DNA from: Arthrobacter sp. S41
GTDB taxonomy: Bacteria; Actinomycetota; Actinomycetes; Actinomycetales; Micrococcaceae
Assembly (NCBI RefSeq): GCF_004320535.1
Contig: NZ_SIHY01000001.1
Coordinates: 372,001 to 436,000, forward strand
Length of the DNA stretch: 64,000 bases
Direction of reading: 5' to 3'
The notes under the pieces: model-generated
Seen by the model: only the letters and a program-made list of their open reading frames with translations
Told to the model about the DNA's origin: nothing
The model's database searches: none
Made by a program: the position numbers and the translations under genes
Shown here: positions 35,701-43,511 of the stretch, in pieces
Numbering within the stretch: the first letter of the stretch is position 1
Layout of the letters: the number at the start of each line of letters is the position of its first letter

Positions 35701-36670
35701 GGAACGTCACGTCTCTGATGGCTATCATGCACATCGTGGATTTGATTCGCCGGGTGCTGAGAATGTACACATGCAAACCATGACCCGAGAGATGCAACGC
35801 TCCTTTGGCGATGCCAAGTTTGACGCCGCCATCAACTTTGAAGGGTACTCTCGCTTCTGGGCCAGCCTTTTTGCTGCCGCTCGGAATAACGCAGAACGCA
35901 ACTACATCTACCTGCACAACGACATGGTGGGCGAGTGGAAGCTCCGCTTCGGAACAATGCCAGGGTTGTTTGCTACCTACCGCCACTATGATCAATTGGT
36001 CTCGGTGACTCAAAGTGTGGGGGAGCAGAATGAAAAGGAACTCTCAACACTCTTCGGTATAGAGCCAGAGAAGTTCACCGTCTCTGAGAACCTCTTGGAT
36101 CTAGAAAAGCCGATAGTTTGGTCAACTCTAGAAGAGCCAGTTCATGTATTTGATGGTGTTGGCCTGACAGTCTTCGCCAACATGGCACGCCTGTCACCTG
36201 AAAAGGGGCAGATGAAACTGCTTCAGGCTTTTGCGCAGGTTCATGAGCAGAACCCAGATACTCGTTTGTTGCTCATCGGTGATGGCCCACTGCGAAGTGA
36301 CCTTGAAAATGAGATCAAGGCGCGAGGGCTGACCGGACATGTAGTGGTGACTGGACTTCTTGCTAACCCATTCCCTACCTTGAAAACTGCGGATTGCTTC
36401 GTTTTCTCTTCAGACTATGAAGGTCAAGGGCTGGCCATGATCGAGGCAATGATGCTTGGAATGCCAGCTATATCAACTGACGTTGTGGGTTCGCGCAGTG
36501 TGCTTGAGGGTGGCTTCGGGTTACTCGTAGAGAATTCAGCGGACGGTTTGGCTGAAGGCATGATCAAGCACCTGAACGGGTTCCAGTCTGAAAAGACCTT
36601 TAATCCGGCAGAATATCAGGCAAGTGCGCTGAGCCAATTTGAACGGCTAGTCGACCCAGTCAAGGTTTAG
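32798..36670 (+). CDS. Giant three-part wall-polymer enzyme: TPR array, TagF-like glycerophosphotransferase and GT4 glycosyltransferase
   Basis: 1290 aa in one uninterrupted frame from GTG 32798. Residues ~40-500 are tandem TPR-like helical pairs (for example AEKYYRKALELDDSHVNYWY). Residues ~525-880 are a CDP-glycerol glycerophosphotransferase domain: NTWHGTPLKFMG (His620), LTGSPRIDQM, FAPTWRG, FRAHRF and TDYSSIFYDF (787 on). Residues ~890-1290 are a GT4 glycosyltransferase with MARLSPEKGQMKLL, LLIGDGPLRSDLE and the E-x7-E motif in SDYEGQGLAMIEAM (E1208, E1216). Thus one chain may both add glycerol-phosphate and a sugar, with the TPR part as scaffold. It lies between two terminators, so is transcribed alone. 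Activities are inferred from motifs only. Confidence 0.87.
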   Translation: MSTRWLVLKSKTMFEGNNLVDVIRTRVALGLGRRIERLGRYKIAAMYYERTLSTGISQSSEIQFRYGFSLYKCKQYTKAMHQIEAAIARQPHRYGWIQTLALTMQRLKKYERALELFEAACQGDPSKMTWRIRWARCARVARKGDLASSVLDGLVSDFPDDPKASSAIATFLLNNSQRWRELDVRVQHENQHADDPKWFFLTAQAATYMSRFEQAEKYYRKALELDDSHVNYWYGLGRSLEEQGKQDEAEAAYSNAVLRSRDKTVQSIGIGKIHEREDDWNKALDAYETQLSLTEENNNLYLLNYRAGEAATRLFEFRQAADYYQRAQNLADTVQERVLAGYAQGRVLSRAGDFEAAEQSFSQFVDLLPEQKHIESSVALFRYAHSLHQLGRFAEASERYLQAASDWGYLGTSFKGSKAAGLRANEHRQRAAIAAATGDWSVAAQSYSSALWHASSTERQWQARAGQAYAKLGEFEKACQYFVGMILFTEISVAGLGDALKGVGRRRGALAIHAREVEELDEHLVLFESSHGKNVHCHPYAIYRGMRQDPRFANFRYAWVYNEYSEVPAQLANDPDVAVIKQHSDKYIRLLGTAKYLINNATFPTYFARREGQQVLNTWHGTPLKFMGKLVKDGVAEHRNVQRNFLQTTHMMVPNAHTLKTLSTDHDLDGLFPAQVALTGSPRIDQMVNTTAQRRNEILTELGIDPNNHQKIVLFAPTWRGQLKDQSYDVSGLVEDLATLAQGEHHMLFRAHRFAEKLIGDAELDATVVPSSIDTNELLAVIDVLITDYSSIFYDFLPAKKPVIFYTPDFEAYEAERGLYFERSTWPGEVLDSIQDVATELQRQLAGADALLHPNFETNLETFASMEDGHAVQRVIEFFFFADQSHVLTPAIDERTKLLFFQGPFKPNGIATAFTNLIGSLDPEKYLVSVAVDMGAVSKNADSMEILSSLPEHVKILPRAGATIMSAEERHVSDGYHAHRGFDSPGAENVHMQTMTREMQRSFGDAKFDAAINFEGYSRFWASLFAAARNNAERNYIYLHNDMVGEWKLRFGTMPGLFATYRHYDQLVSVTQSVGEQNEKELSTLFGIEPEKFTVSENLLDLEKPIVWSTLEEPVHVFDGVGLTVFANMARLSPEKGQMKLLQAFAQVHEQNPDTRLLLIGDGPLRSDLENEIKARGLTGHVVVTGLLANPFPTLKTADCFVFSSDYEGQGLAMIEAMMLGMPAISTDVVGSRSVLEGGFGLLVENSADGLAEGMIKHLNGFQSEKTFNPAEYQASALSQFERLVDPVKV

Positions 36671-36681
36671 GGTACAGACGC

Positions 36682-36719
36682 AAATAGTGGAGTGCGAATT
36701 TCTTCGCACTCCACTATTT
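36682..36719. terminator. Bidirectional terminator between the fusion gene and the TagF-like paralogue
   Basis: A 17-bp perfect inverted repeat (36682-36698 with 36703-36719) between convergent genes, A-rich on the left arm and T-rich on the right. Confidence 0.87.
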
Positions 36720-36745
36720 CGTTAACGTTCTTTTAGCTGGTGACC

Positions 36746-37981
36746 TTAGGCTGCCTTTTTTATCGGCAACTGTTGGGTCTGAACTTCGCCAACAACAAGC
36801 TTGAGTGACTCGGTAATGAAGCGATGCATGCTGGCTCCCGCCGTCACGTCACCAAAGTAGTAGTCAACAACTTCTCGGAAGCTGGCGTTCTCTTCAGCTA
36901 AAGCGGCACGAATCAGCGAGGCCGCATCGTGAGAAGCGTCAGCGCTGAGCGACGGTACCTTGGCCAATGCGGGCGAATCGGTAACCGTGGCTTCCTTAGA
37001 TACTGGCTTGGTAACAAACATCGGCTTACCGGTGGCCAAGAAGTCATAGGCAACTGCGGAGATGTCGGTGATGCACAAATCTGATTCGGCCCATTGCCAC
37101 CCCCAATGCGCGGTGTCGTCAAAGAGTAACCGAGCACTCGACGTTGCATTGGCTGCTGCGAGCTTGTGGCGAATCTTTTCCACCATTTGCCCGTAGGCTG
37201 CGGAATTCATTCCGGAGCGTGGGTGCGGACGGAAGATCAAGTTGAAGCCACCGTCTTTAATGAGGGCATCAACCAGTTGCTCGCCGTGCGAAACAACTGA
37301 TCCATAATTCATTGACGGACGGTCACCCTCCCACGTTGGCGCGTAGAGCACCGTTGGCAGAGACGGGTTCAGCGAGTAGGGGGCCAAGTAGGAAACGTCA
37401 ATCTGAGGACGGCCGATCAGACGAGTTCGTTCTTGGGCATCATAGTTACGTAAGTGCAGTTCCAGGCGATCGCGGGCGGCCTGGCCAGCGGAGAAGACAT
37501 AGTCATAGGCCTTCAGCTGGTTGGACCACATGTAGGCCTTTTCGCTTTCACCATGGCTGATGAAGACGTGGTTGGGTTCATTGAAGCGCATCATCTGGAA
37601 ATTACGGATGTTCTGGTTTACGTAGAAGACCAGACGCAAATCTTGGGAATCAACTAAGCGCTCAACATCTTCAATGGTTGGCGCGTAGTGAACAGGCAGT
37701 GGGCATTCTTCACGTAAAGCCAAGGCAGAATCCGGGCGACGGGTGATGACAACAACTGGCAGGAATTCAGCCAGGCGTTTCATCGGTTCGTACCATTGGC
37801 GAATCTGATAGGCGTTGACCATCTCATCTGCGAAGTACAGGGCGACTTTATAACGGGCGTCACCAACAGGAGTGTGGAATAGCTCTGTGGCATGACGAGT
37901 GATGAACTGTCGTTGCTGCCTAGCAGCAAGGCGTTGGCCGGCATAGTTTGCCGCCCTGTTCAGGGTGTTGAACACCTTCAT
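36746..37981 (-). CDS. CDP-glycerol glycerophosphotransferase family protein, second copy
   Basis: 411 aa, of the same layout as the TagF-like protein at 31.4 kb: FYVNQNIRNFQM, FISHGESEKAYMW, IGRPQIDVSYL, LYAPTWEGDRPSMNYGS, FRPHPRSGMNS and ITDISAVAYDFL. The usual SS pair is SA here (DISAVAYD), a small change at a phosphate-binding position. AAGGA precedes the ATG at 37981. It is the only wall-polymer gene in this block read leftward, so it has its own promoter. Possible roles are the priming (TagB) or another polymerising (TagF) step; the sequence does not decide. Confidence 0.86.
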   Translation of the reverse strand: MKVFNTLNRAANYAGQRLAARQQRQFITRHATELFHTPVGDARYKVALYFADEMVNAYQIRQWYEPMKRLAEFLPVVVITRRPDSALALREECPLPVHYAPTIEDVERLVDSQDLRLVFYVNQNIRNFQMMRFNEPNHVFISHGESEKAYMWSNQLKAYDYVFSAGQAARDRLELHLRNYDAQERTRLIGRPQIDVSYLAPYSLNPSLPTVLYAPTWEGDRPSMNYGSVVSHGEQLVDALIKDGGFNLIFRPHPRSGMNSAAYGQMVEKIRHKLAAANATSSARLLFDDTAHWGWQWAESDLCITDISAVAYDFLATGKPMFVTKPVSKEATVTDSPALAKVPSLSADASHDAASLIRAALAEENASFREVVDYYFGDVTAGASMHRFITESLKLVVGEVQTQQLPIKKAA

Positions 37982-38051
37982 CTCAAATCCTTTTTGCCGC
38001 TAGTAACTGCCTGTTCTCATAAGCATAAGGTCAAGATCTAGCTGAGGACTG

Positions 38052-38082
38052 TTGACATGCCTTGAAACGCCTATGTACATAG
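38052..38082. promoter_or_regulatory. TTGACA followed by a 12-bp perfect palindrome in a divergent promoter region
   Basis: A consensus -35 (TTGACA, 38052-38057) is followed 13 bp later by the palindrome CTATGTACATAG (38071-38082), which covers the expected -10 region. It lies in the 309-bp gap between the leftward TagF-like gene and the DUF177 gene, where I see nothing else of note. It may be a repressor site over a promoter; the regulated gene is unclear. Confidence 0.35.
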
Positions 38083-38290
38083 GGAATTTTGAGCTTATGA
38101 CCTAAATTTGCTCAGGTAACGTGCAAGGCGGTTTATAAATTGCGATAGTTGAGCCCTTGGCTTGGTTTGGCTGTGTAGTGTTCTGTCTTTTACTGGAGAC
38201 TGCGATAGGCTGTGGTGAGTGCAACACCAACATCCGGGTTCTTTGGCTGGTTTCAGTTTGGGAACTTGGGTCGCGGCAAGCTAAGATGAA

Positions 38291-38926
38291 ATGTCGGACT
38301 ATGTTTTAGTAGGAGTCATCATTAGCGAAAAGCGTTCTGATCGATCGTCACATGACGCACTCGATCGCAACTCGCCTCTGGTTTTTTCAACCAGGGATCT
38401 CGGCCGTTCGCCGGGCTCTATGGAGACTCTAAACGAGCAGGTTCCGGCACCCACTGATGTGGGAAATGCACTCATCGGTATTCGTGGAGGATCTGAGCTT
38501 GACTTAGATCTTCGCCTTGAAGCCGTACATGAGGGAATTTTGGTATCGGGTACCGCTACAGCGCAAATTGCTGGGGAATGTGGACGATGCCTTGATCCTA
38601 TCGAGTACGACTACGAGGCTGATATTCAAGAGCTCTTCTACTATGAAGAGAGCGAAGAATTCGAAGACGATGATGATGTGGATCAGTATTGGGTAGTCGG
38701 TGACTTGATTGACATCGATCCGGTATTGCGGAGCGCAGTGGTTACCGCCCTGCCGTTCCAGCCGGTTTGCCGGGAAGATTGCTTGGGGCTCTGCAACGAA
38801 TGCGGAATCAACCTCAACGATGAACCTGAGCATCACCATGAGGTTCTTGATCCACGTTGGGCAGCGCTAGCGCAGCTGTCCGACAACGCCACAGAAGATG
38901 TGGCACAAAACAAAACGTTAGACTAG
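38291..38926 (+). CDS. DUF177 / YceD family protein
   Basis: A 211-aa protein of the YceD family, conserved next to rpmF in most bacteria and implicated in 23S rRNA or ribosome metabolism. It has CGRCLDP and the cysteine cluster [13 protein letters not shown], which could bind zinc, and an acidic stretch ([11 protein letters not shown]). A His-rich end (EPEHHHE) follows. The start is taken at ATG 38291 although no good ribosome site is visible. rpmF follows 17 bp downstream. Confidence 0.88.
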   Translation: MSDYVLVGVIISEKRSDRSSHDALDRNSPLVFSTRDLGRSPGSMETLNEQVPAPTDVGNALIGIRGGSELDLDLRLEAVHEGILVSGTATAQIAGECGRCLDPIEYDYEADIQELFYYEESEEFEDDDDVDQYWVVGDLIDIDPVLRSAVVTALPFQPVCREDCLGLCNECGINLNDEPEHHHEVLDPRWAALAQLSDNATEDVAQNKTLD

Positions 38927-38943
38927 AGAGAAGAGAAGTAGTC

Positions 38944-39147
38944 GTGGCTGTTCCAAAGCGGAAGATGTCCCGTGCGAATACTCGTGCCCGCCGTTCTCAG
39001 TGGAAGGCTACCGCACCGAGCTTGGTTAAGACCGTTGAAAACGGTCGCGTAACCTACAGCCTGCCTCACCAGGCAAAGGTTGTGACTGACTCGGCTGGTA
39101 CCGAATTGTTCCTTGAGTACAAGGGTCGCAAGGTCGCAGACGTCTAA
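38944..39147 (+). CDS. rpmF: 50S ribosomal protein L32
   Basis: 67 aa starting at GTG 38944, with the diagnostic [21 protein letters not shown]-terminus. The zinc-binding cysteines of many L32 proteins are missing, so this is the zinc-independent (C-minus) form, as expected in actinobacteria. The longer open frame beginning at 38857 is a shadow of DUF177. rnc begins 3 bp after the stop. Confidence 0.95.
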   Translation: MAVPKRKMSRANTRARRSQWKATAPSLVKTVENGRVTYSLPHQAKVVTDSAGTELFLEYKGRKVADV

Positions 39148-39150
39148 GAC

Positions 39151-39849
39151 ATGTCTTCTAAAGAAGAACTAATGAAGCGTCTCGGAATCGATATTGATTC
39201 CGAGACGTTTCGTCTTGCATTTACCCATCGCTCGTATTCATACGAGAACGGTGGCATTCCAACGAACGAGCGCCTTGAATTCCTCGGCGACTCAATCCTT
39301 GGCTTCTGCGTAGCTGAATACTTGTACGCTACTTTCCCTGATCTGCCTGAAGGCGATCTAGCGAAACGTCGAGCTGCAATCGTCAGCACCCGCGCATTGG
39401 CCATCATTGCCCGTGACCTCCAAGTAGGCGAACACCTGCTTCTCGGACGTGGCGAAGCCCAATCCAACGGAGCAAACAAGTCCTCCATCCTGGCTGACAC
39501 CGTGGAAGCAATTTTGGGCGCAACGTACCTAGTGCAGGGGATGGACGCCGCGCGTGCATTTGTCCTGCGTTTTGTTACCCCGTTGCTTGAAGACCCTCGT
39601 CTGGTGGGTGCGACTACCGACTGGAAGACTGTCATCCAAGAAGTTGTTGCCTCGCAGAAAATGGGCGAACTTCGCTACGACGTTGCCGGTTCCGGGCCAG
39701 ATCACGCCCGCACTTACGTAGCCACCTTGCGCATCGCTGAAAAGGGCTACGGCGAAGGCCACGGTCCATCCAAAAAAGAGGCCGAGCAAGAAGCTGCCCA
39801 CCAAACGTGGCTGCAATTTAATCCTGGCGAGCAAGTTCCTAAGCGTTAG
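39151..39849 (+). CDS. rnc: Ribonuclease III
   Basis: Cuts double-stranded RNA, including rRNA precursors. The 232-aa protein has the catalytic signature NERLEFLGDSILG, the DTVEAILGA element, and a C-terminal double-stranded-RNA-binding domain (DWKTVIQE... to GPSKKEAEQEAA). It is immediately after rpmF and 9 bp before mutM, so DUF177-rpmF-rnc-mutM form one unit. Confidence 0.95.
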   Translation: MSSKEELMKRLGIDIDSETFRLAFTHRSYSYENGGIPTNERLEFLGDSILGFCVAEYLYATFPDLPEGDLAKRRAAIVSTRALAIIARDLQVGEHLLLGRGEAQSNGANKSSILADTVEAILGATYLVQGMDAARAFVLRFVTPLLEDPRLVGATTDWKTVIQEVVASQKMGELRYDVAGSGPDHARTYVATLRIAEKGYGEGHGPSKKEAEQEAAHQTWLQFNPGEQVPKR

Positions 39850-39858
39850 GTACTGCGC

Positions 39859-40791
39859 ATGCCTGAACTTCCCGAAGTTGAAGTAGTCCGACGTGGGCTA
39901 GAGAAGTGGGTTCGCACCCGTACAGTTCAAACCGCTCAGGTGTTGGACCCACGTTCTGTCAGAAGACACCTTGATGGTGTTATCGACTTTGAGCAAACCT
40001 TGACCGGTTGCACCATTTCTTCTGTTGCCCGTAGAGGCAAATTTCTTTGGATGGGCCTTGACGGGCTTGCTACTCCTGCCGTCCTGATGGCACATCTGGG
40101 CATGAGCGGGCAGCTGCTGGTTGAGCAAACTGATGCACCCGACGAAAAACATCTTAAAGTCCGGCTAACGCTCAGTGATCACTTGGATTATCCCAGTGAG
40201 CTCAGATTCATAGATCAGCGCATCTTTGGTGGAATGTTTATCTCACCGCTCGTTCCAACTAGTGACGGTTTCCCTGGGGGAGACGGAAGCGACCAGGCCG
40301 CTATTCCGCTAGCCGCCGCGCACATCGCTAGAGACGTGCTAGATCCATACCGCAGTGCAGAAGACCTTTACGTATCCCTGCGCAAACGCAGTACAGACCT
40401 GAAGCGTGCCATCTTGGATCAGGGAGTCATCTCTGGTGTTGGCAACATCTACGCGGATGAAGCCCTCTGGTTGGCACAACTCTCTGGGCTGCGTAAAACT
40501 GCAACGATACGGCGCAACGAAGTTCAACGACTTAATGATGCTTTGAAAGACGTCATGACTCGCGCGCTCGCTGCCGGTGGGACTAGTTTTGATTCCTTGT
40601 ACGTCAACGTAAATGGCGCTAGCGGTTACTTTGCGCGCTCACTGAACGCCTACGGCCGCGAGGGGAAAACATGCCTTCGGTGCGTCGAACAGGGCAGGGA
40701 ATCATTGATTCGCCGTGACCCGTTTATGGGTCGCTCTTCGTATAGTTGCCCGGTCTGTCAGCCGCGGCCACGTGCTGCGCGGGGTCGGTAA
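39859..40791 (+). CDS. mutM: Formamidopyrimidine-DNA glycosylase
   Basis: Excises oxidised purines (8-oxoguanine, Fapy) and nicks the abasic site. The 310-aa protein begins MPELPEVE, placing the catalytic Pro at the mature N-terminus and the general-acid Glu after it. It also has the IGNIYADEAL-type motif (VISGVGNIYADEALW) and a C-terminal zinc finger CLRC...CPVC. In the canonical position next to rnc; smc, commonly close by, is here 3.7 kb further on. Confidence 0.95.
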   Translation: MPELPEVEVVRRGLEKWVRTRTVQTAQVLDPRSVRRHLDGVIDFEQTLTGCTISSVARRGKFLWMGLDGLATPAVLMAHLGMSGQLLVEQTDAPDEKHLKVRLTLSDHLDYPSELRFIDQRIFGGMFISPLVPTSDGFPGGDGSDQAAIPLAAAHIARDVLDPYRSAEDLYVSLRKRSTDLKRAILDQGVISGVGNIYADEALWLAQLSGLRKTATIRRNEVQRLNDALKDVMTRALAAGGTSFDSLYVNVNGASGYFARSLNAYGREGKTCLRCVEQGRESLIRRDPFMGRSSYSCPVCQPRPRAARGR

Positions 40792-40972
40792 ACGCACTTC
40801 GCTGGTCTCGGGCTGAGAGCTTTCGTTGGCCTGTATAAGGCCGTGCGCTTCCGCGCCCAGTCAGATAATGATCAGGCTCAGGATAGTGCCGGAGATACAC
40901 GTCGAATGCGCAGCCATTCCTCATGGTCCCGAATAGATCCGCCGGCCGCGCGGGCGTCGCCGGCTTCGGGTT

Positions 40973-41098
40973 GGCCACCTCGATGCGTCGCAACCAGGGG
41001 ACTCGCCGGTTTTGGCCAGTGGGCAGGCCCACCAGAGGTGATTCCACCTTCTCGCGGCAAGAAATCAAGAATTCTCGCACCTCTGACTTTTTACCCAT
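40973..41098 (-). pseudogene. Remnant of an MmyB-type helix-turn-helix regulator (N-terminus only)
   Basis: From ATG 41098 leftward the frame reads MGKKSEVREFLISC...GLPTGQNRRVPWLRRIEVA, very like the start of XRE-type regulators with an MmyB ligand domain (usual form: SEVREFL...RVPGLRREEVA, then LAGVS). Resemblance stops at codon 42: the recognition helix and everything after are absent, and the continuing frame (to 40724, into mutM on the other strand) looks like nothing I know. The changes G to W and E to I inside the motif also suggest decay. The surrounding gap, 40792-41263, has no other credible gene. Confidence 0.6.
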
Positions 41099-41141
41099 GT
41101 CTATGTCGGGATAACGAAAACCGAGCTCAAGGGAGCCATTC

Positions 41142-41193
41142 TTTGTACCCCATGGACCTAGACCTGGTTCGATTCGTTGTGTAGGGGTACAAA
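41142..41193. repeat. 10-bp perfect inverted repeat (possible operator)
   Basis: TTTGTACCCC (41142-41151) and GGGGTACAAA (41184-41193) pair perfectly with a 32-bp spacer, in the short region between the HTH remnant and the sugar dehydrogenase gene. Such symmetry beside a regulator gene suggests a former or present operator; a long-loop RNA hairpin is the alternative. Confidence 0.5.
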
Positions 41194-41263
41194 CAGGGAC
41201 TGCCAGAGCGATGAACAAATCGCTAGGGTTAGTGACCACCGAGCCCACGAGAAAAGATGTCTG

Positions 41264-42370
41264 ATGAGTATCCGTATTGTTTACACCGCAAATGACCGTT
41301 TGGCTCGGCGCCGAGCGGTGACTTTGATATTGCCACTGCTCAGTTTCTCCCTTCTGACCGGCTGCTCCGCTGATGCCAAGCACCCGATATCCAGCCCGGG
41401 AGCTGCGGAAGCCTCGGAAGCCTCGGAAATCTCGGCATTAACCACTGAGCTTGATGCGCCGTGGTCTATTGCTTTTCACGGTGAAACCACGTTGCTTAGT
41501 GAACGGGACTCCGGCAGGATACTTGAAATTGACGCCAACGGAAATCAAAGAGAAGCGGGCAATATTTCAGCAGTCTCCGGTGTCGGAGAAGGCGGGCTAT
41601 TAGGAATTGCCGTTCACGAACGGTACCTCTATGCCTACTTCACTGCAGGTGAGGAAAACCGTATCGAACGCTTCACGCTCACCGGTGCGCCAGGGGCGCT
41701 GGAGTTAGGAGAGCCCCAGACGATTCTGGAAGGTATCCCCTCGGCGAGTTACCACAACGGTGGACGGATAGCCTTTGGCCCCGATGGCATGCTCTACGCG
41801 ACAGTGGGGGATGCTGGGGATAGCTCGGTGGCGCAAGAGAAAAGCTCACTGTCCGGCAAAATTCTACGACTCACCCCTGAGGGCAAAGTTCCTGAAGATA
41901 ACCCCTTTGAAAACTCGCCCGTCTACAGCTACGGGCATCGTAATCCTCAAGGGATTGTCTGGGACGCCAAGGGGATCCTCTATGCCTCTGAGTTCGGGCA
42001 GAATACCTCGGACGAACTGAACATTATTAAACCCGGCGGGAACTACGGTTGGCCAAAAGTTGAAGGAATCGCCTCGGATGATCAGTATGTTGATCCGATA
42101 CAACAATGGGATCCAGCCCAGGCTAGTCCTAGTGGCATGACTATTGCCGGGGACTCGATTTGGATAGCCAACCTTCGCGGTGAACTACTTCGGGAAGTTC
42201 CGCTTCAAGACACTTCAACGTCCATAGAGCATCTGGCAGGCGAGTACGGCCGCTTGCGCGATGTTGCCACCGCACCGGACGGATCCCTACTGATCCTGAC
42301 AAATAACACCGATGGGCGGGGAACTGCGAATAATGAAGATGATCGCCTACTGCGCATGGAGCTTGGCTGA
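41264..42370 (+). CDS. PQQ-dependent sugar dehydrogenase-like lipoprotein (GSDH family)
   Basis: A 368-aa exported beta-propeller protein. The N-terminal signal ends in lipobox LLTGC with Cys34. The propeller has the glucose/sorbosone dehydrogenase pattern: LDAPWSIAFHGE, GEGGLLGIAVH, YHNGGRIAFGPDGMLY, SLSGKILRLTPEG, YSYGHRNPQGIVWD and SEFGQNTSDELNI. It would oxidise an aldose outside the membrane using PQQ, but many family members have no proven activity. The start is ATG 41264; the frame opens at 41177, but that stretch is not signal-like. Confidence 0.85.
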   Translation: MSIRIVYTANDRLARRRAVTLILPLLSFSLLTGCSADAKHPISSPGAAEASEASEISALTTELDAPWSIAFHGETTLLSERDSGRILEIDANGNQREAGNISAVSGVGEGGLLGIAVHERYLYAYFTAGEENRIERFTLTGAPGALELGEPQTILEGIPSASYHNGGRIAFGPDGMLYATVGDAGDSSVAQEKSSLSGKILRLTPEGKVPEDNPFENSPVYSYGHRNPQGIVWDAKGILYASEFGQNTSDELNIIKPGGNYGWPKVEGIASDDQYVDPIQQWDPAQASPSGMTIAGDSIWIANLRGELLREVPLQDTSTSIEHLAGEYGRLRDVATAPDGSLLILTNNTDGRGTANNEDDRLLRMELG

Positions 42371-42417
42371 GGGTTAGGCTAAGAGCCAACATCGCTTTCG
42401 CGCACTGGAGCTAATCA

Positions 42418-43368
42418 ATGAAGACACTTCCCCTTGGTCGCACCGACATTCAGGTATCCACGATAATCGCCGGCATGATGCGAATCGCGGGGGACACCGA
42501 TGAGCAGATCCGAAACTTGTACGACACTGCGCGCCAAGCGGGGATTAACTTCTTTGATCATGCAGATCTGTATGGCTTCAACCATCCAGGTGGTGGATAC
42601 CACCACTGTGAGCGTCGCTTTGCTCAAGCGCTACAGCTAACTTCCTCACAGCGTGAAGAGATTATCTTGCAGACTAAAACCGGCATCTTGGTTAACCCAT
42701 CCGGTTACGACCAATCTTATGAACATATTGTTGGCTCAGCAGAAGAATCTCTCAAAGCCTTGGATACCGACTATCTAGACGTTCTGATGCTGCACCGCCC
42801 CGACGCGCTAGTGGAACCAGAAGAAGTAGCCAGGGCATTTGATCATCTGCGCGCTAGCGGAAAAGTGAAGGCCTTCGGCGTCTCCAACCACACAGCACGC
42901 CAGATTGACCTGCTGAAGACCGCGGTCACCCAACCGATCGTGGCCAACCAGGTTCAACTGTCCATCACCCACGCCCCGATTATCACTCAGGGTCTGTCAA
43001 CTAATATTGCCGGTCATGATGACTCGATCGCCCGAGATGGCGGTGCGCTCTTGGACTACTGCCGGATCAACAAGATCACGCTCCAAGCGTGGTCACCGTT
43101 CCAGAAAGGCATTTCAGACGGAGTCTTCCTAGGCTCCTCAGATTTCCAGGAGCTCAATACAGAGCTGGATCGGCTAGCTGACGTTTATCAAGTGGATCCA
43201 ATGGCTATCGCAGTGGCATGGATAACTCGGCATCCTGCTGGAATTCAGGTTGTTTTGGGTAGTACCAAACCACAGCGCATCCTGGATGCAGCCAAAGGTT
43301 CAGATGTTGAGTTGACCCGCAGCGATTGGTACACCCTATATAAAGCTGCCGGGCACAACCTGCCTTAA
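42418..43368 (+). CDS. Aldo/keto reductase (YdhF-like)
   Basis: A 316-aa NADPH-dependent oxidoreductase with a TIM-barrel. The catalytic tetrad is visible as Asp and Tyr in FFDHADLYG, Lys in LQTKTG and His in VLMLHRPD; IQVVLGSTKPQRI near the end is the NADP-binding pattern. The subgroup resembles E. coli YdhF. The natural substrate is unknown. It starts at ATG 42418, 47 bp after the sugar dehydrogenase. Confidence 0.9.
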   Translation: MKTLPLGRTDIQVSTIIAGMMRIAGDTDEQIRNLYDTARQAGINFFDHADLYGFNHPGGGYHHCERRFAQALQLTSSQREEIILQTKTGILVNPSGYDQSYEHIVGSAEESLKALDTDYLDVLMLHRPDALVEPEEVARAFDHLRASGKVKAFGVSNHTARQIDLLKTAVTQPIVANQVQLSITHAPIITQGLSTNIAGHDDSIARDGGALLDYCRINKITLQAWSPFQKGISDGVFLGSSDFQELNTELDRLADVYQVDPMAIAVAWITRHPAGIQVVLGSTKPQRILDAAKGSDVELTRSDWYTLYKAAGHNLP

Positions 43369-43511
43369 GCACCTCATTTGAAGAGACTTCACGACCCGCT
43401 ATTGCCAGAAGCGCACATTCCACGATGTGGCCACCGAACGTGCAGCGCATCCGGTTCGAGTACTAAATAGCGCGAGACCGGTGAGTACAGCATGAAGTTA
43501 GTTGGCTGGTC

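Noticed and set aside
40792-41263. Possible RNase P RNA or other structured RNA in the mutM downstream gap
   Set aside because: The conserved RNase P RNA segments were not found on either strand; the structure seen is an isolated inverted repeat.
40724-41383. 219-codon reverse-strand open frame taken as a whole gene
   Set aside because: Only codons 96-137 resemble a known family (MmyB-type HTH). The rest overlaps mutM antisense and the dehydrogenase gene start, so I report only the remnant.
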